This document shows, piece after piece, positions 1 through 9,545 of a stretch of DNA of 64,000 nucleotides. A model generated the notes under the pieces. That model had not been told where the DNA came from. It ran no database searches and saw nothing but the letters and a program-made list of their open reading frames with translations. Source of the DNA: Yponomeuta sedellus (lineage: Eukaryota; Arthropoda; Insecta; Lepidoptera; Yponomeutidae); the NCBI GenBank assembly GCA_934045075.1, contig OW203725.1:958775-1022774 (forward strand), in the 5' to 3' direction. Position numbers and translations under genes: made by a program. Numbering within the stretch: the first letter of the stretch is position 1; every line of letters begins with the position of its first letter.

Positions 1-172
1 CCTGTGCTTAGGACAATTTTACGTAATACATAGAGTATTGTGAAGAGGTTCGAAATTTCACTGATGCGTGTCGCCCATGAGCTCAGTTGAAAGAGCGCTG
101 GCACGGATAGCCAGAGGTCACGGGTTCAAATCCCGGCATGGGTGGAATTTTAAGCCTCTAAATAGGTTTTTA
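1..172 (+). repeat. tRNA-like SINE, family A, partial
   Basis: Family A retroposon with an internal tRNA-like module at about 73-143. It has an A box (GAGCTCAGTTGA), an anticodon-like stem CTGGC/GCCAG around the loop ACGGATA, and a B box (GGTTCAAATCC), followed by the tail GCCTCTAAATAGGTTTTTA. The first 21 bases look like the reversed family tail (GTGCTTAGGACAATTTTA), so this copy is probably a shortened inverted dimer. It is not a functional tRNA gene: the same module recurs with the same flanks across the window. Confidence 0.85.
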
Positions 173-279
173 ATATTGACTTTCTATTAAAGTCTATGTC
201 GTGCGGATTGTTGACAATATTTATTTCCTCACTGAACCACAACTGTTTCTTAATAACAGCATGGTAAAGGTAAACATGT

Positions 280-1150
280 GTAGTGCCATTTTTCTTGCTT
301 GCTTGCTGCGGAAGGCACGGTAAGCCGTTGGTGCCGGCTGTCAGGTAATGGCCGTCGATAAGCGATGTCAGAGTGCTTAGTGCGAGTTCGACAGATCCAA
401 TCGAATAACTTTACTATGATATGATAAATTATTTATTTACACTTACACACACATTCAAAAAAGTACAAAAACAAACAGCATAGGCAGAGTAGACACAATT
501 ACACAACAATTATAATAAATATAACAATCCAACATGCAAGGATGCAAGGTACGGTATGTATCTGCATCATAACGAAAGATATGAGACATCATTTCTGTGG
601 GTGGGTGTGGCAAGTGCAAAATGGTACTGACTCAGCATGTGCTGAAGAAGCGAGCTACTCCAGCGCTGGTATTATGCCAGTACCAGGTACCTACTTAGTA
701 AAAGGTACTACCGCGTTAATCGAGCATTGAGTAGTGAGTATGAGTAAGTTAACCGTTCGAACTGGCAAAACGCTGTCACAGTACAACTCGCACTCGCGTT
801 TATTCGTGTTTTGGCTGGTAAACGTGTTCACTTCTCAACGTAAACCATTACAACTCGCACTCAGCAATTTTAATTTCCATACTTGTCGCTAGGTGGCGCT
901 TCCTCGATGCCATAGAAATATGAGTTTACGTTAACGCGATCGAGTACTTAAAAAACTCGCACTAAGCACTCTGAGGCCTTATAGGCGGTTCGATAACTTC
1001 TGACAGTAAGGCCCGTCACTGTCTTACAATCCTCCACCAATCCGGACTTGTCCCCCATGGTGGAGTATGACCTAACCTTCCTGCCATACAGGAAGAGTGA
1101 GACTTGAGACCCGTTCCGCAGCAGTGGAGACATACAAGGGTTAATATCGA
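280..1150 (+). repeat. 5S-headed SINE, 5'-truncated and interrupted
   Basis: The left piece (280-368) matches the middle of the 5S-headed SINE (GTAAGCCGTTGGTGCCGGCT). The right piece (974-1150) resumes at AGGCCTTATAGGCGG and runs to the family 3' end GGGTTAATATCGA. A roughly 605-bp inverted-repeat element lies between. The 5S-like head is missing. Confidence 0.8.
369..973. mobile_element. DNA-transposon-like element with 20-bp terminal inverted repeats
   Basis: The sequence begins CAGAGTGCTTAGTGCGAGTT and ends with the reverse complement of the same 20 bases. AACTCGCACT recurs inside near 785, 851 and 953, a subterminal-repeat pattern common in DNA transposons. No transposase frame is present, so it is non-autonomous. 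The interior (about 420-715) resembles the dispersed repeat at 39465-39800. The ends overlap host SINE sequence, so the exact TSD cannot be fixed. The CAG terminus would fit hAT, but that is only a suggestion. Confidence 0.65.
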
Positions 1151-1278
1151 GCGAAAGGTAAACGTAGTCTATTTGCGAGAACAAGTCCACAAATCTTCTT
1201 GGTCTTGGTACGCTCTAGACAGAGCGATCGTGGTCCTCGTTGAGAGGCTTTATTGTGGGCTGATGTTGCGTGCCTCAC

Positions 1279-1641
1279 GACGTTGTCGTCATGGCACCAA
1301 AGATATATAACAGGTGGCCAAATAATTTAAAAATTCCTAATACTATTCAATTTAAAAGAAAATTGTATGATTTGCTGACTGATAAATGCTATAATAACAT
1401 AAAAGAGTTCTTTGAAGACAATATTAATAACTTTGGTATCTAATTATTGACAAGCTAACATACATGTTTTTACCATTGACATTTTGTATTTAATTATTGT
1501 TATTTCATGAGATCATTTAAATGATTTTACTTCTGACACAAGATGTGTATGCCTATTTAGGTAGAGCACAAAAGAAACTGTATTTTTAACTTTAACACCT
1601 GATGTACTTGTGTCTCACAAATCAATAAATGAATTATGAAT
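1279..1641 (+). pseudogene. 3' end of a CR1/Jockey-like LINE, same family as 11171-15990
   Basis: Open frame 1291-1443 encodes 50 residues starting MAPKIYNRWPNNLK and containing CYNNIKEFFED. This matches the C-terminus of the large minus-strand LINE ORF2 (MAPKIYNKLPDE, CYYDIKDFFAD). The 3' UTR also matches: GCCTATTTAGGTAGAGCAC and the terminal CAATAAATGAATTATGAAT occur in both. It is a severely 5'-truncated copy. The two copies agree on where the family's 3' end lies. Confidence 0.85.
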
Positions 1642-1962
1642 GACGTCTTGCCATTCCTCTCAGTTAGATGCCACTCTGGTGCATTTGTGCAGATGCTTAC
1701 CAACAGTGGGTTTACTCGGTAGGTCCATCGCATTGGTGCTTGACCGCGTGCTCTGGTGTCCACTACCATTCCCTGTACCACGGGATTCGATCTATTACTA
1801 GATTTGATAAACGCTGCTTGATGTCAAGTCTTTTATCTTTCTCCAGAACCACATGGCGACATAACATGGTTTAAAGTTATTCTAAGTTCCTTCATAGGTC
1901 GTACGACGACTTGGATCGCACATTTTGAATGCCAACAGTGACTTTACAATACATTACTGGTC
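1642..1962. other. no recognised feature
   Basis: Short frames on both strands, none with recognisable motifs. It may be older repeat material. Confidence 0.5.
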
Positions 1963-2045
1963 GATACTCGATATCAACCCTTGTATGTCCCCGCTGTCTC
2001 ACCGCTGGGCACGGGTCTTTTCCTGCAGAGAATGTTAGGCCATTA
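1963..2045 (-). repeat. 5S-headed SINE, 3' fragment
   Basis: Carries the family 3' end in reverse (GATATCAACCCTTGTATGTC) and continues to GTTAGGCCAT, where it breaks off. Confidence 0.75.
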
Positions 2046-2551
2046 CTGGTCAAATTCTTTCATTTGGGCGCCACAAAATACGTTACCACGCTGGAGTGTC
2101 CAAAGTTCTAGCCGTAGTAATAGTTCTATAAGGAAACAGTGCACTGAATGGTCTTTCATTCTTCTCACTCCAAGACCGAGATCCACCCAGCAGAGTTAGC
2201 TAGCTTTAATGCGAATTTAAAATTAAAACCCCAACTTCCCCGGCTAGACTTCATTACGTTCAGACAGAATGCAGTGACAATGGTGGCAATATACCGAAAG
2301 GATTTACACTATTCCGCCATTTCTGCGAGACTTAGGCTGTGTCAGTGTATGCATGTGAGAGATTGCGTGTGTGAGTAGATGGCTACTTGGAATACTAAGT
2401 ACCGAATAACCTCCGCTCAATACACAGAGACGCAGGTTCAGTTTTCCGCAAGCGAAACATACAATTACATTTCTTGTAAAAGAAGACGCCGTAAGAGGCA
2501 GTTATCGGGTAAAATGTGTGCTTAGTGGACCCTTACAGCGGGAAATAAATG
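2046..2551. other. no recognised feature
   Basis: No motif or repeat I can name. The frame at 2148-2378 has no recognisable domain. Confidence 0.5.
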
Positions 2552-2567
2552 TAACAGAGGGACAGTC

Positions 2568-2835
2568 GAGGGCGGTGGTAGCGGAGCGGTGTAGAACGCC
2601 GGCCTCTCAATCGGGAGGTCGTGGGTTCAAACCCCGGCCACCAATGTATGTACCAGTGACTTTGTTTTCTAAGTTATGTACATTAGTGAAATTATAGTCG
2701 CAACACCACTCGCCGACGGTGAAGGAAAACATCGTAAGGAAACCCTAGTGTCTGAAGTGTTAACGTACCTCAGCGCTTGCTACGTACAATGGCCCAACTA
2801 TGAGGCTAAGTGCGGAAATCTCAGGTCTAACTAAC
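2568..2835 (+). repeat. tRNA-headed SINE, family B, full length with 16-bp TSD
   Basis: The tRNA-like head has A box TGGTAGCGGAGCGG and B box GGTTCAAACCCC. The body contains GACTTTGTTTTCTAAGTTA and GGTGAAGGAAAACATCGTAA, and the 3' end is (CTAA)n. It is bounded by the perfect 16-bp duplication TAACAGAGGGACAGTC at 2552-2567 and 2836-2851, so the unit is about 268 bp and was retroposed intact. Other copies: 3915, 30531, 41386 and 50584. Confidence 0.93.
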
Positions 2836-2868
2836 TAACAGAGGGACAGTCATTGGGACGAAGCCACG

Positions 2869-3232
2869 AAGCGCTCGTGGCCTGGGCGAACAGAGTGATT
2901 GGAATCAATCACTTGAGTTAAGCTAAAACAGGCGCGGCCACGTGCAGGATGGGTGACCGTCACGTGACTACCGCTAGTGGCATTTTTCGGAGCGCTTTCA
3001 TGCTTCGCAAGGCACGTTAAGCCGTTGGTGCCGGCTGTCGTGTAACGGCAGTCGTTAAGCCATGTCAGAGGCCTTATGGATGATTTGATAACTTCTGACA
3101 GTAAGGCCCGCCACTGTCTTACAATCCTCCACCAACCCGGTACGGCCCCCGTGGTGGAGTATGGCCTAACCTTCCTGCGATGCAGGAAGAGACCCGTGCC
3201 TCAGCAGTGGGGACATACTAGGGTTCATAACG
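2869..3232 (+). repeat. 5S rRNA-headed SINE, near full length
   Basis: From GAAGCGCTCGTGGCC to the 3' end GGGGACATACTAGGGTT. The segment from about 2917 (GTTAAGC, GGCGCGGCCA, GATGGGTGACCG, then ACCGC) follows the order and spacing of the internal control region of arthropod 5S rRNA. The remaining body of roughly 250 bp is not 5S. It begins only a few bases after the family B TSD. Confidence 0.85.
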
Positions 3233-3402
3233 TATATCCTCAATTTTACAGAGCAACTAAAATAACTTGGAGTCTGTTAGAAAGTCTGTAGTAATTTCAC
3301 CTTATATGTACGACTACATTTCCGTCTGAAACAAAATCAATACAAACTTGTTTTGTTGGAGAAACCTTTTGTGGTTCGTTTCGGTTTGAGTTTCTCCTTC
3401 TG

Positions 3403-3702
3403 CCTCGCAGGAAGGTTAGACCATACTCCACAACGGGAGTCAAGTACGATTTGCTAGAAGATTTTGAGATAGTGGCGGGCCTTACTTTCAGAAGTTATTA
3501 AGCCATAAGCTTAACGACTGCCATTACACGACAGCCGGCACCAACGGCTTAACGTGCCTTGCGAAGCAGGGAACGCTCGGAAAAAATGCTACTAGGGGTG
3601 GTCACGGGACGGTCACCCATCTTGCACCTGACCGCGCCTGTTGTTGCTTAACTCAAGTGATTGTTTCCAATCACTCGGTTCGACTAGGCCACAAGCGCTT
3701 TA
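3403..3702 (-). repeat. 5S-headed SINE, divergent copy
   Basis: Reverse-strand copy with head near 3640-3700 (CTGACCGCGCCTGTTGTTGC read on plus) and tail side at 3403. Several substitutions, and the last bases of the 3' end are missing. Together with 2869-3232 it forms a widely spaced inverted pair. Confidence 0.8.
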
Positions 3703-3865
3703 GACAGAAAGCAATGTTCACTGGTAAATCCAATTCAATATTCAATGTCAATTCAACGAAAGAAACAACTGCCATACTTTAACACCGATAATTTCAACCT
3801 ACCTACTATTAATGCATGATAAAATAATATGAATATAAATAATATAAATAGACTTGATTGTACAC

Positions 3866-4195
3866 TATTGAGGGCTATGTCCAGCAGTGGACTACATAAT
3901 ATATCCTGAAGAAGAGCGGTGGTAGCGGAGCGGTGTAGAACACCGGCTTCTCAATCGGGAGGTCGTGGGTTCGAACCCCGGCACGTACCAATGACTTTGT
4001 TTTCTAAGTTAGGTACATTTGTGAAATTATAGTAGCAATACTACTCGCTGACTGTGAAGGAAAACATCGTAAGGAAACCCTAGTGTCTAAGGTGTTCGCG
4101 TACCTCAGCGCTTGCTACGTACAATGGCCCAACTATGAGGCTAAGTGCGGAAATCTCAGGTCTAACTAACTAACTATCCTGAAGAAGAAGAAGAA
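3866..4195 (+). mobile_element. extremely 5'-truncated RTE 3' end with 10-bp TSD, holding a SINE
   Basis: Only about 50 bp of RTE 3' end is present (GGGCTATGTCCAGCAGTGGA, then CCTGAAGAAG and an AAG-rich tail). It is bounded by GATTGTACAC at 3856-3865 and 4196-4205. A family B SINE later inserted into its tail. This shows that such short tags are real insertions. Confidence 0.85.
3915..4174 (+). repeat. SINE family B inside the RTE tail, 13-bp TSD
   Basis: Head GCGGTGGTAGCGGAGCGG to tail (CTAA)n. Flanked by TATCCTGAAGAAG at 3902-3914 and 4175-4187, which is RTE tail sequence. The order of events is therefore RTE first, SINE B second. Confidence 0.92.
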
Positions 4196-4205
4196 GATTG
4201 TACAC

Positions 4206-4974
4206 CTCTTTTTTATTCACGCCTCTCTGACGGATAAAATATACGATTTAGTGATTGTATTGAGAATTAATTACTTACGCATCTATAAGTTATTATTTTC
4301 ATTATTAATTGTTTATTGCAGAAAAGACAAGTTCTTCTGTTTGATTTAATAACGTGCCTAAAGTCCACTTAGAATGAAGAGCTAAAATCGTAACAAGCGG
4401 CTGAGAAGGCCATTAACAAGAAAGCTTTCCAGATGAAACCGGTTATCGAGCTGAAAAAATATCGGCTCCAAGGAGCTGTGGGCGGCGACTGCAAAATGAT
4501 GAATTGTTAAAATTCCGCCTCCGAGTAACAATTTCGAAAGTCAATTTTTCCGATACGGGGCTCACCTAAGGGAAATTATTGAGAGGCTTTGTCGGTCAAG
4601 TGCGAGCCGGTATTTAGGTTAAGTGGCTCTCTGCGCCGCAAATGATTCACTCTGAGAGTTCTTTTTGAGCCGACTTTCGACAAGTTTCAGAAACAATGCT
4701 CTTTCGCTTTGATGACACAACGAATTGAAGCTCGGGAAGGTATTTTGCGCGGGAGGAAAAATAAAGACCTTTTAATTAGTACTTCGGAGAGACTTTACTT
4801 GTTTTGTGACTCAAGAAATTGAAGAAACAACATTATTATTTATTTAACGACTTGATAGCAATGTATGTGGCTGAATGTAAATGTAAAAGTTAATACTTAA
4901 AAAACATAAAATCCGGTTGACAACAGTAGAAAATAAGAAAATACAATATCAGCCAAAATGCGGGTAACGGAAAA
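4206..4974. other. no recognised feature
   Basis: AT-rich non-coding sequence with no frame or repeat I recognise. Possibly unique sequence. Confidence 0.5.
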
Positions 4975-5216
4975 ATTACCTTATTTATCCCTACTTGAAT
5001 ATTTTAGTAAACAAGATTCTACCGGTAAAGTATGACTTTTTAGTCAAAAACTGACATATTCCCACAAATGAAGTAACCGGGGACACTAATTTACATAACA
5101 CGATGTCAATTGTTTTAAAAAGTTCACGTTCTTGCGAGAAAATATCTAGTTTTGGCATAAAATGTCAATTTTGAGGTTAGACTGTTGTTTACTAAATTAG
5201 ACAAGGATAAATAGAC
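4975..5216. mobile_element. MITE-like inverted-repeat element, divergent copy
   Basis: Ends resemble inverted copies of each other (TTATTTATCCCTACTTG... and ...CAAGGATAAATAGACC). The inner part, with TAGTAAACAAGATTCTACC and GACTTTTTAGTC, matches the element at 7830-8076 in opposite orientation. Confidence 0.65.
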
Positions 5217-5297
5217 CATACAATACATAGTTATAACAGTACAATAGTTGGTTTTAATGTACAAAATTAAAACGTAACAGGCCTCTGTCCTAACAGG

Positions 5298-5342
5298 GGA
5301 GGGATATGTCCAGCAGTGGACTAATATAGCCTGCAGAAGAAG
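5298..5342 (+). repeat. RTE 3' end tag
   Basis: GGGATATGTCCAGCAGTGGA, then CTAATATAGCCTGCAGAAGA. A short 3' fragment like the one at 3866. No TSD identified. Confidence 0.65.
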
Positions 5343-5350
5343 ACTTCTGT

Positions 5351-6327
5351 CCTACCTGATGGTAAATGGAGACGTGGCCTTAGGCGACTTGAGGGTAGAC
5401 AACTTGCCCTTACTACAATAATTGACTGTACTCGCCACTTCAGTCAACGTTACGGAAGCATCGAGAATTAAGGTCACTACAATTTAAGTAATAGACAACC
5501 GCAACTATACGCGTTTAATATATAACTATGTGGTCTTAGGTCATACATTGTGATGTTTCATAAACGTGTGTGACAGAAATTGGGGATGGTCAGAGTAAAA
5601 CGCAGAAATAAGTGCTTCGGTGTATTTTCAGGCAGAGCTTCCGCGGTAGAATCAGGGTTCTACTTAATTAGCGAGGTTTACAACGGAGCTGGCAACGCCA
5701 TGCCTGTGGCTTAAATAGAGTTGAAAAGCCGTTAACAATTCAAAACAGGAAGCTATGAAAATTAAAGATACTTTAAATGAAACTAATCGAATGTGGAACA
5801 TTACTTCGTACTGTATGGAGGCTAATTAAATTTATATAGTGGAATTAATCAAACATTAAGTACGTTACTTTTATTATTATTTACGAAACTATAATAAAAA
5901 GAATATAATTTGAGATGGCGCCTCTTTCGCTGGTGCCCAAACAATGAAACATAACTGAAATAAACTATTAATCAACAGCAACTGAGTATGATTTTAAATA
6001 TTCTGTAAATTATAAATACGAGTCGACATTATTATGTTAACAGCATCTCTTTACATTAACGGAATCTATTGTTACGCGACGTGTGATTGGTGTGACGTAG
6101 GCTCGGTCCGAACATCGTTCTATAACACGTGATTTTTTATCTGACAATTTCTTGATTTCACGTTTATCTGGTAAACTATTGAGATTAGATTGTTAAATGT
6201 ATGTGGTAGATTATTCACTACCGACAGTTGGGTATCTAACCCGACAAAGATTAATTTTAAGTTTAATCTTAGGAAGCCGAAATGAAGCGTGAAAGAGTGA
6301 TAGATTTACACGAAGAATGAAGTATCG
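5351..6327. other. no recognised feature
   Basis: About 1 kb of AT-rich DNA with only short frames. I see no repeat family or domain. Confidence 0.5.
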
Positions 6328-6572
6328 GGTCTCTTCTTGCATAGCAGGAAGGTTATGACATACTCCACCACGGGGCCCAGTCCGGGTTGGTAGAGGATAG
6401 GAAGACAGTGGTGGGCCTTACTGTCAGAAGTTATCAACCTGCCCATAAAGCCTTTGACATGGTTAACGACTGCCATTTAGTCCCGGGATGGCACCCATCC
6501 TGCACCTGACCGCGCCTGTTGTTGCTTAACTCAAGTGAATGATTGATCACTCGGTTCGACTAGCGCTTTCGA
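6328..6572 (-). repeat. 5S-headed SINE with internal deletion
   Basis: Reads from GGTCTCTTCTTGCATAGCAG to CACTCGGTTCGACTAGCGC on plus. About 90 bp between the TTAACGACTGCC block and the 5S-like CACCCATCCTGCACCTGACC block are missing. Confidence 0.8.
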
Positions 6573-6851
6573 AGAATGAGGTATGTTATCTAGCAATTGA
6601 AAGATAATAACTTACTTATAGGAAAATATGTACAGAAATAACTTGAGAACAACAAGAGTACCTAAGCTAAGTAAACGCGCGTGCTGTTCGGAAGCAATAA
6701 GCCAGTGGAGTACAATGTATGAGCAATACAACTGATTAAATAATACTTGTTCACACAAACTAAGTCCGTAGTTTCATTGACATGCGATTAAATCTCTATG
6801 TAGAGACAAGCACAAAATCAAACTTATACAATTTTTAACTGCAAAGTAGTA

Positions 6852-7124
6852 TAATCATGTGGGTACAGTGATATCATTCCGATGTAAAAACCTAACTGCT
6901 AAGTAGGTAGTCGGGGCTGTAAGTGATGCAATTTACTTAAGCCAGATGTCGCTGCCTGTAAGTAATACAGAGAATTGTGTAAAGAGGTTCGAAATTTCAC
7001 TGATGCCGGTGAGTCGCCCATTGGCTCAGTTGGAAAGAGCGCTGGCACGGATAGCCAGAGGTCGCGGGTTCGAATCCCGGCATGGGTGGAATTTTTAGCC
7101 CCTATATAGGTTTTTAAAATCGTA
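6852..7124 (+). repeat. SINE family A, monomer with long 5' extension
   Basis: Starts near ATAATCATGTGGGTACAG. It carries the middle segment (GTAGTCGGGGCTGTAAGTGA, AGCCAGATGTCGCTGCCTG) and then the tRNA-like module at about 7016-7088 with B box GGTTCGAATCC. It ends TAGGTTTTTAAAAT. The Pol III boxes lie about 170 bp inside the repeat unit, unusual for a simple SINE. Confidence 0.85.
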
Positions 7125-7431
7125 CTTACCCGTTTAGTGATGCGTGAGGTAATATTGTAATTTATTAACAAAGCGTAAGAAAGCTGATCTAGAAACCTAC
7201 TTCTCGTTAAACTTGTAACGGTGCAAACCTATTTACATCCATTTTTTGAAATTTTTTTAATTCTGTCTATCATTTTCTAAATTTAAATTTATGTCACCCA
7301 TTCTTTAGATTTCATTGATTTTTTGGCATCACTACTTTTTGTTTTAACTAAACCGGACCATACAAATCGTATTTTACCTGCTCATTTCGTTTATTATGAA
7401 GTTTTTTTTTTCTGTTTATCATTATAAATAA

Positions 7432-7585
7432 AACAAAGATAGATAGACAGAGAACACTTTATTGCACAGCCAGAAAAAAAGAATACAGCCATGATTTCTT
7501 AAATCTAAGTAATTTCATACAATTGGCGGTCTTATCGCTAAGAGCGATCTCTTCCAGACAACATTTGGATGGAGTGGATTGCATG
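7432..7585 (-). repeat. LINE/SINE 3' end, family E
   Basis: On plus it reads from a short GATAGATAGACAG tail through ACACTTTATTGCACAG to TGGCGGTCTTATCGCTAAGA and CTCTTCCAGACAAC. Related copies: 26272, 45200, 50980 and 58480. The 3' end (minus strand) runs into short TATC repeats. Confidence 0.7.
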
Positions 7586-7829
7586 AAAAATATAGTCGTT
7601 AATAGAGTTGAACTCTTTCCAGTTTATTACTTATAAAACGTTTTACGACTTCACAAACTGGTCAATTCTAGGGATTTTTGCCATCTCAATAATCTAATAA
7701 TAATAATAATAAAAAATAAATCAAATGTTTATTCTATAAAAGGTACATGCAACTTTTACAAACAATCGTTTCCGCCAAACTAAATGATAGTTTGTTTTCT
7801 CTCACTTTAAAACTAAGTTAAGTAAACTA

Positions 7830-8076
7830 CAGTCTATTTATTCTTACTTGTCCAATTTACTAAACAAGATTCTAACCTTAAAATTGAGATTAGATGCCTT
7901 AACTAGACATTTTCTCGCAAATTCATGAACTATGTCTATAAAATTGGCAGCGTGTTATCTAAAAGAGTGTTCCAGGTTACTTCATTTATGGAAATAAGGC
8001 AGTTTTGGACTAAAAAGTCACACTTTAAGGGTAGAATCTTGTTTACTAAATTGGAGAAGTAAGAATAAATAGACTG
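7830..8076. mobile_element. 247-bp MITE with long terminal inverted repeats and TA target site
   Basis: Begins CAGTCTATTTATTCTTACTT and ends with its inverse (AAGTAAGAATAAATAGACTG), flanked by TA on both sides (7828-7829, 8077-8078). The inverted repeat extends about 45 bp to TTTACTAAACAAGATTCTA. No coding capacity. TA duplication and terminal CAGT fit Tc1/mariner-type mobilisation. Confidence 0.8.
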
Positions 8077-8540
8077 TACCTAACAAATTACTTAAATTAT
8101 GTTTACATAGAAAAGTAAAACAAGATACTTCACATAGGGTCTAGTTATGGTATGGTCTAGGTGTGGTCACATCTAGTTATGGTTGTATAAGTATGCCGTA
8201 ACGGTGGCCGAACATAGGCCTCCCTGGCAGCCCACTCCTTCCTAACCTCGGCCATCCACACCCAGTCGCAAACGGTCGCTCAAATTGGATATAATAAAAT
8301 ACCTACCCACTCTAGACAGCGAGACGGCACAATAAGCGGACTCGTTGAGCATGCAGCGAGCGGAAAATAACGCGTCAATCACTGGAGCTATTATAATTAC
8401 GTATCGGAGTCGAAAAGGGAGCCTCAAGAATTGACGAGCCGGGCGGCAATATTGCCGCTGGCAGTAGTGATGCTAATATTACCGCTGCGAGCAATAGTGT
8501 TAGTAGCAATCTAGTATTAAGAATGTAATCCAGTACCTAA
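8077..8540. other. no recognised feature
   Basis: Non-coding. Near 8444-8505 the motif AATATTGCCGCTGGCAGTAG and relatives repeat imperfectly. Nothing else is clear. Confidence 0.5.
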
Positions 8541-8803
8541 GCCAATCGTCGTCAGGCTATTGTAGTCCACTGCTCCACATAGCCCTCCCCTAAAGAGCGC
8601 CACGCTGTGCTATCATAGGGGGTAATGCCCATAATCCCCACGCTGGGCATGTGGGTTGGGGATCGCAGTTTGGTGGAATTGTACTGCAGGGGGCGCTGCT
8701 GCCCACCCCCCGGTTTGTATCCCTTAGTCGCCTTTTACGACACCCGCGGGAAGAATTGGGTTGGTGCTATTCTCTAGGCCGACTCCACACAGCACCTAAG
8801 CCA
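8541..8803 (-). mobile_element. short RTE-derived non-autonomous element
   Basis: On minus it runs from GGTGCTGTGTGGAGTCGGCC through CCCGCGGGTGTCGTAAAAGG to the RTE-like 3' end (GGAGGGCTATGTGGAGCAGT, then AGCCTGACGACG). A near-identical unit is at 24942-25200, and 3' pieces are at 19990, 25470 and 55438. It has no open frame, and appears to fuse RTE 5' leader and 3' end, as in SIDE elements; the 5' leader identity is from memory and unproven. Confidence 0.6.
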
Positions 8804-9062
8804 ATGCCTACTGGTAATGCATGTGATTGAATTGAGGTAATTGGATTGAATTTGGGTCGAAATAGAGATTTCAACAATTTATTTTCATGTAGCCTATTCG
8901 TACGTCACGCCTATTCGTACGGCACGGGCCTTCTCAGAAAGAGAGGCCGCCCACCGCAGATTGGCAATTTCAAGCCCTAAAGTATACCGCAGATACGCAG
9001 GTTTCCTCGCAATGTTTACCTCCGTAATTAGCTGGTGTTATTGCTACTATTACTTTCTTCTT

Positions 9063-9305
9063 CTTCAGGCTATATTATGTAGTCCACTGCTGGACATAGC
9101 CCTGCCCAAATGAGCGCCATAGCGCCCTGTCTTCAGCTTGCCGCATCCAGCATCAGCCGGCAGTTTTTCGCAAATCGTCATCCCACCTGGTCGGAGAGCG
9201 TCCTACACTACGTTTGCCGAGTCGCAGTCTTCTCTCAAGAACACGTTTACTTCAACGGTTGTCGGTTCTTCGCGAGATATGGCCAGCCAGTGGGCTGGCC
9301 ATATC
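9063..9305 (-). pseudogene. RTE reverse transcriptase C-terminus, broken
   Basis: Minus strand reads RLGKRSVGRSPTRW, DDDLRKTAG, a stop, then CWMRQAEDRALWRSFGQ and GYVQQWTT before the RTE 3' end (GGCTATGTCCAGCAGTGGAC, AGCCTGAAGAAGAAG). This is the conserved RTE C-terminal segment, also seen intact at 53192-53581. Upstream (about 9240-9303) the frame is shifted. Its codons explain the tandem array at 48757-49632. Confidence 0.85.
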
Positions 9306-9351
9306 CACTATAACTTTACAAACAATTTATTATGCTAAAACATTTTGAAAC

Positions 9352-9530
9352 ATTGACAACCTCTGGCGCAGCTGTAGCACAACTGCTTACCACGCCAGAG
9401 GTTCCGGGTTTGAAGCCCGGCTGGGGAAAAAAACTTCAGATCTTGGATGTTAACATGTTTGAGACGTCGCTGTTTCTGGTTCCCACGACACAGGATATCC
9501 TAGTATGGGGCCTGTATGTAAAAGTAATTT
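9352..9530 (+). repeat. tRNA-headed SINE, family C
   Basis: The head has CTCTGGCGCAGCTGTAGCAC and B box GGTTCCGGGTTTGAAGCCC. The body contains TGTTTCTGGTTCCCACGACA and ATCCTAGTATGGGGCC. Reverse copies lie at 23995-24190 and 42430-42612. Confidence 0.82.
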
Positions 9531-9545
9531 TTGTCTACTTGTACG

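Noticed and set aside
73..145. Functional tRNA gene (and the similar modules at 7016, 16380, 56883 and others)
   Set aside because: The modules fold fairly well, but each is embedded in the same repeat with identical flanks, several are broken, and the anticodon loop ACGGATA has C rather than T before the anticodon. They are SINE heads.
2917..2980. Functional 5S rRNA gene
   Set aside because: Only the internal-control-like part matches; the 5' and 3' arms needed for 5S folding are replaced, and the block is always joined to the SINE body.
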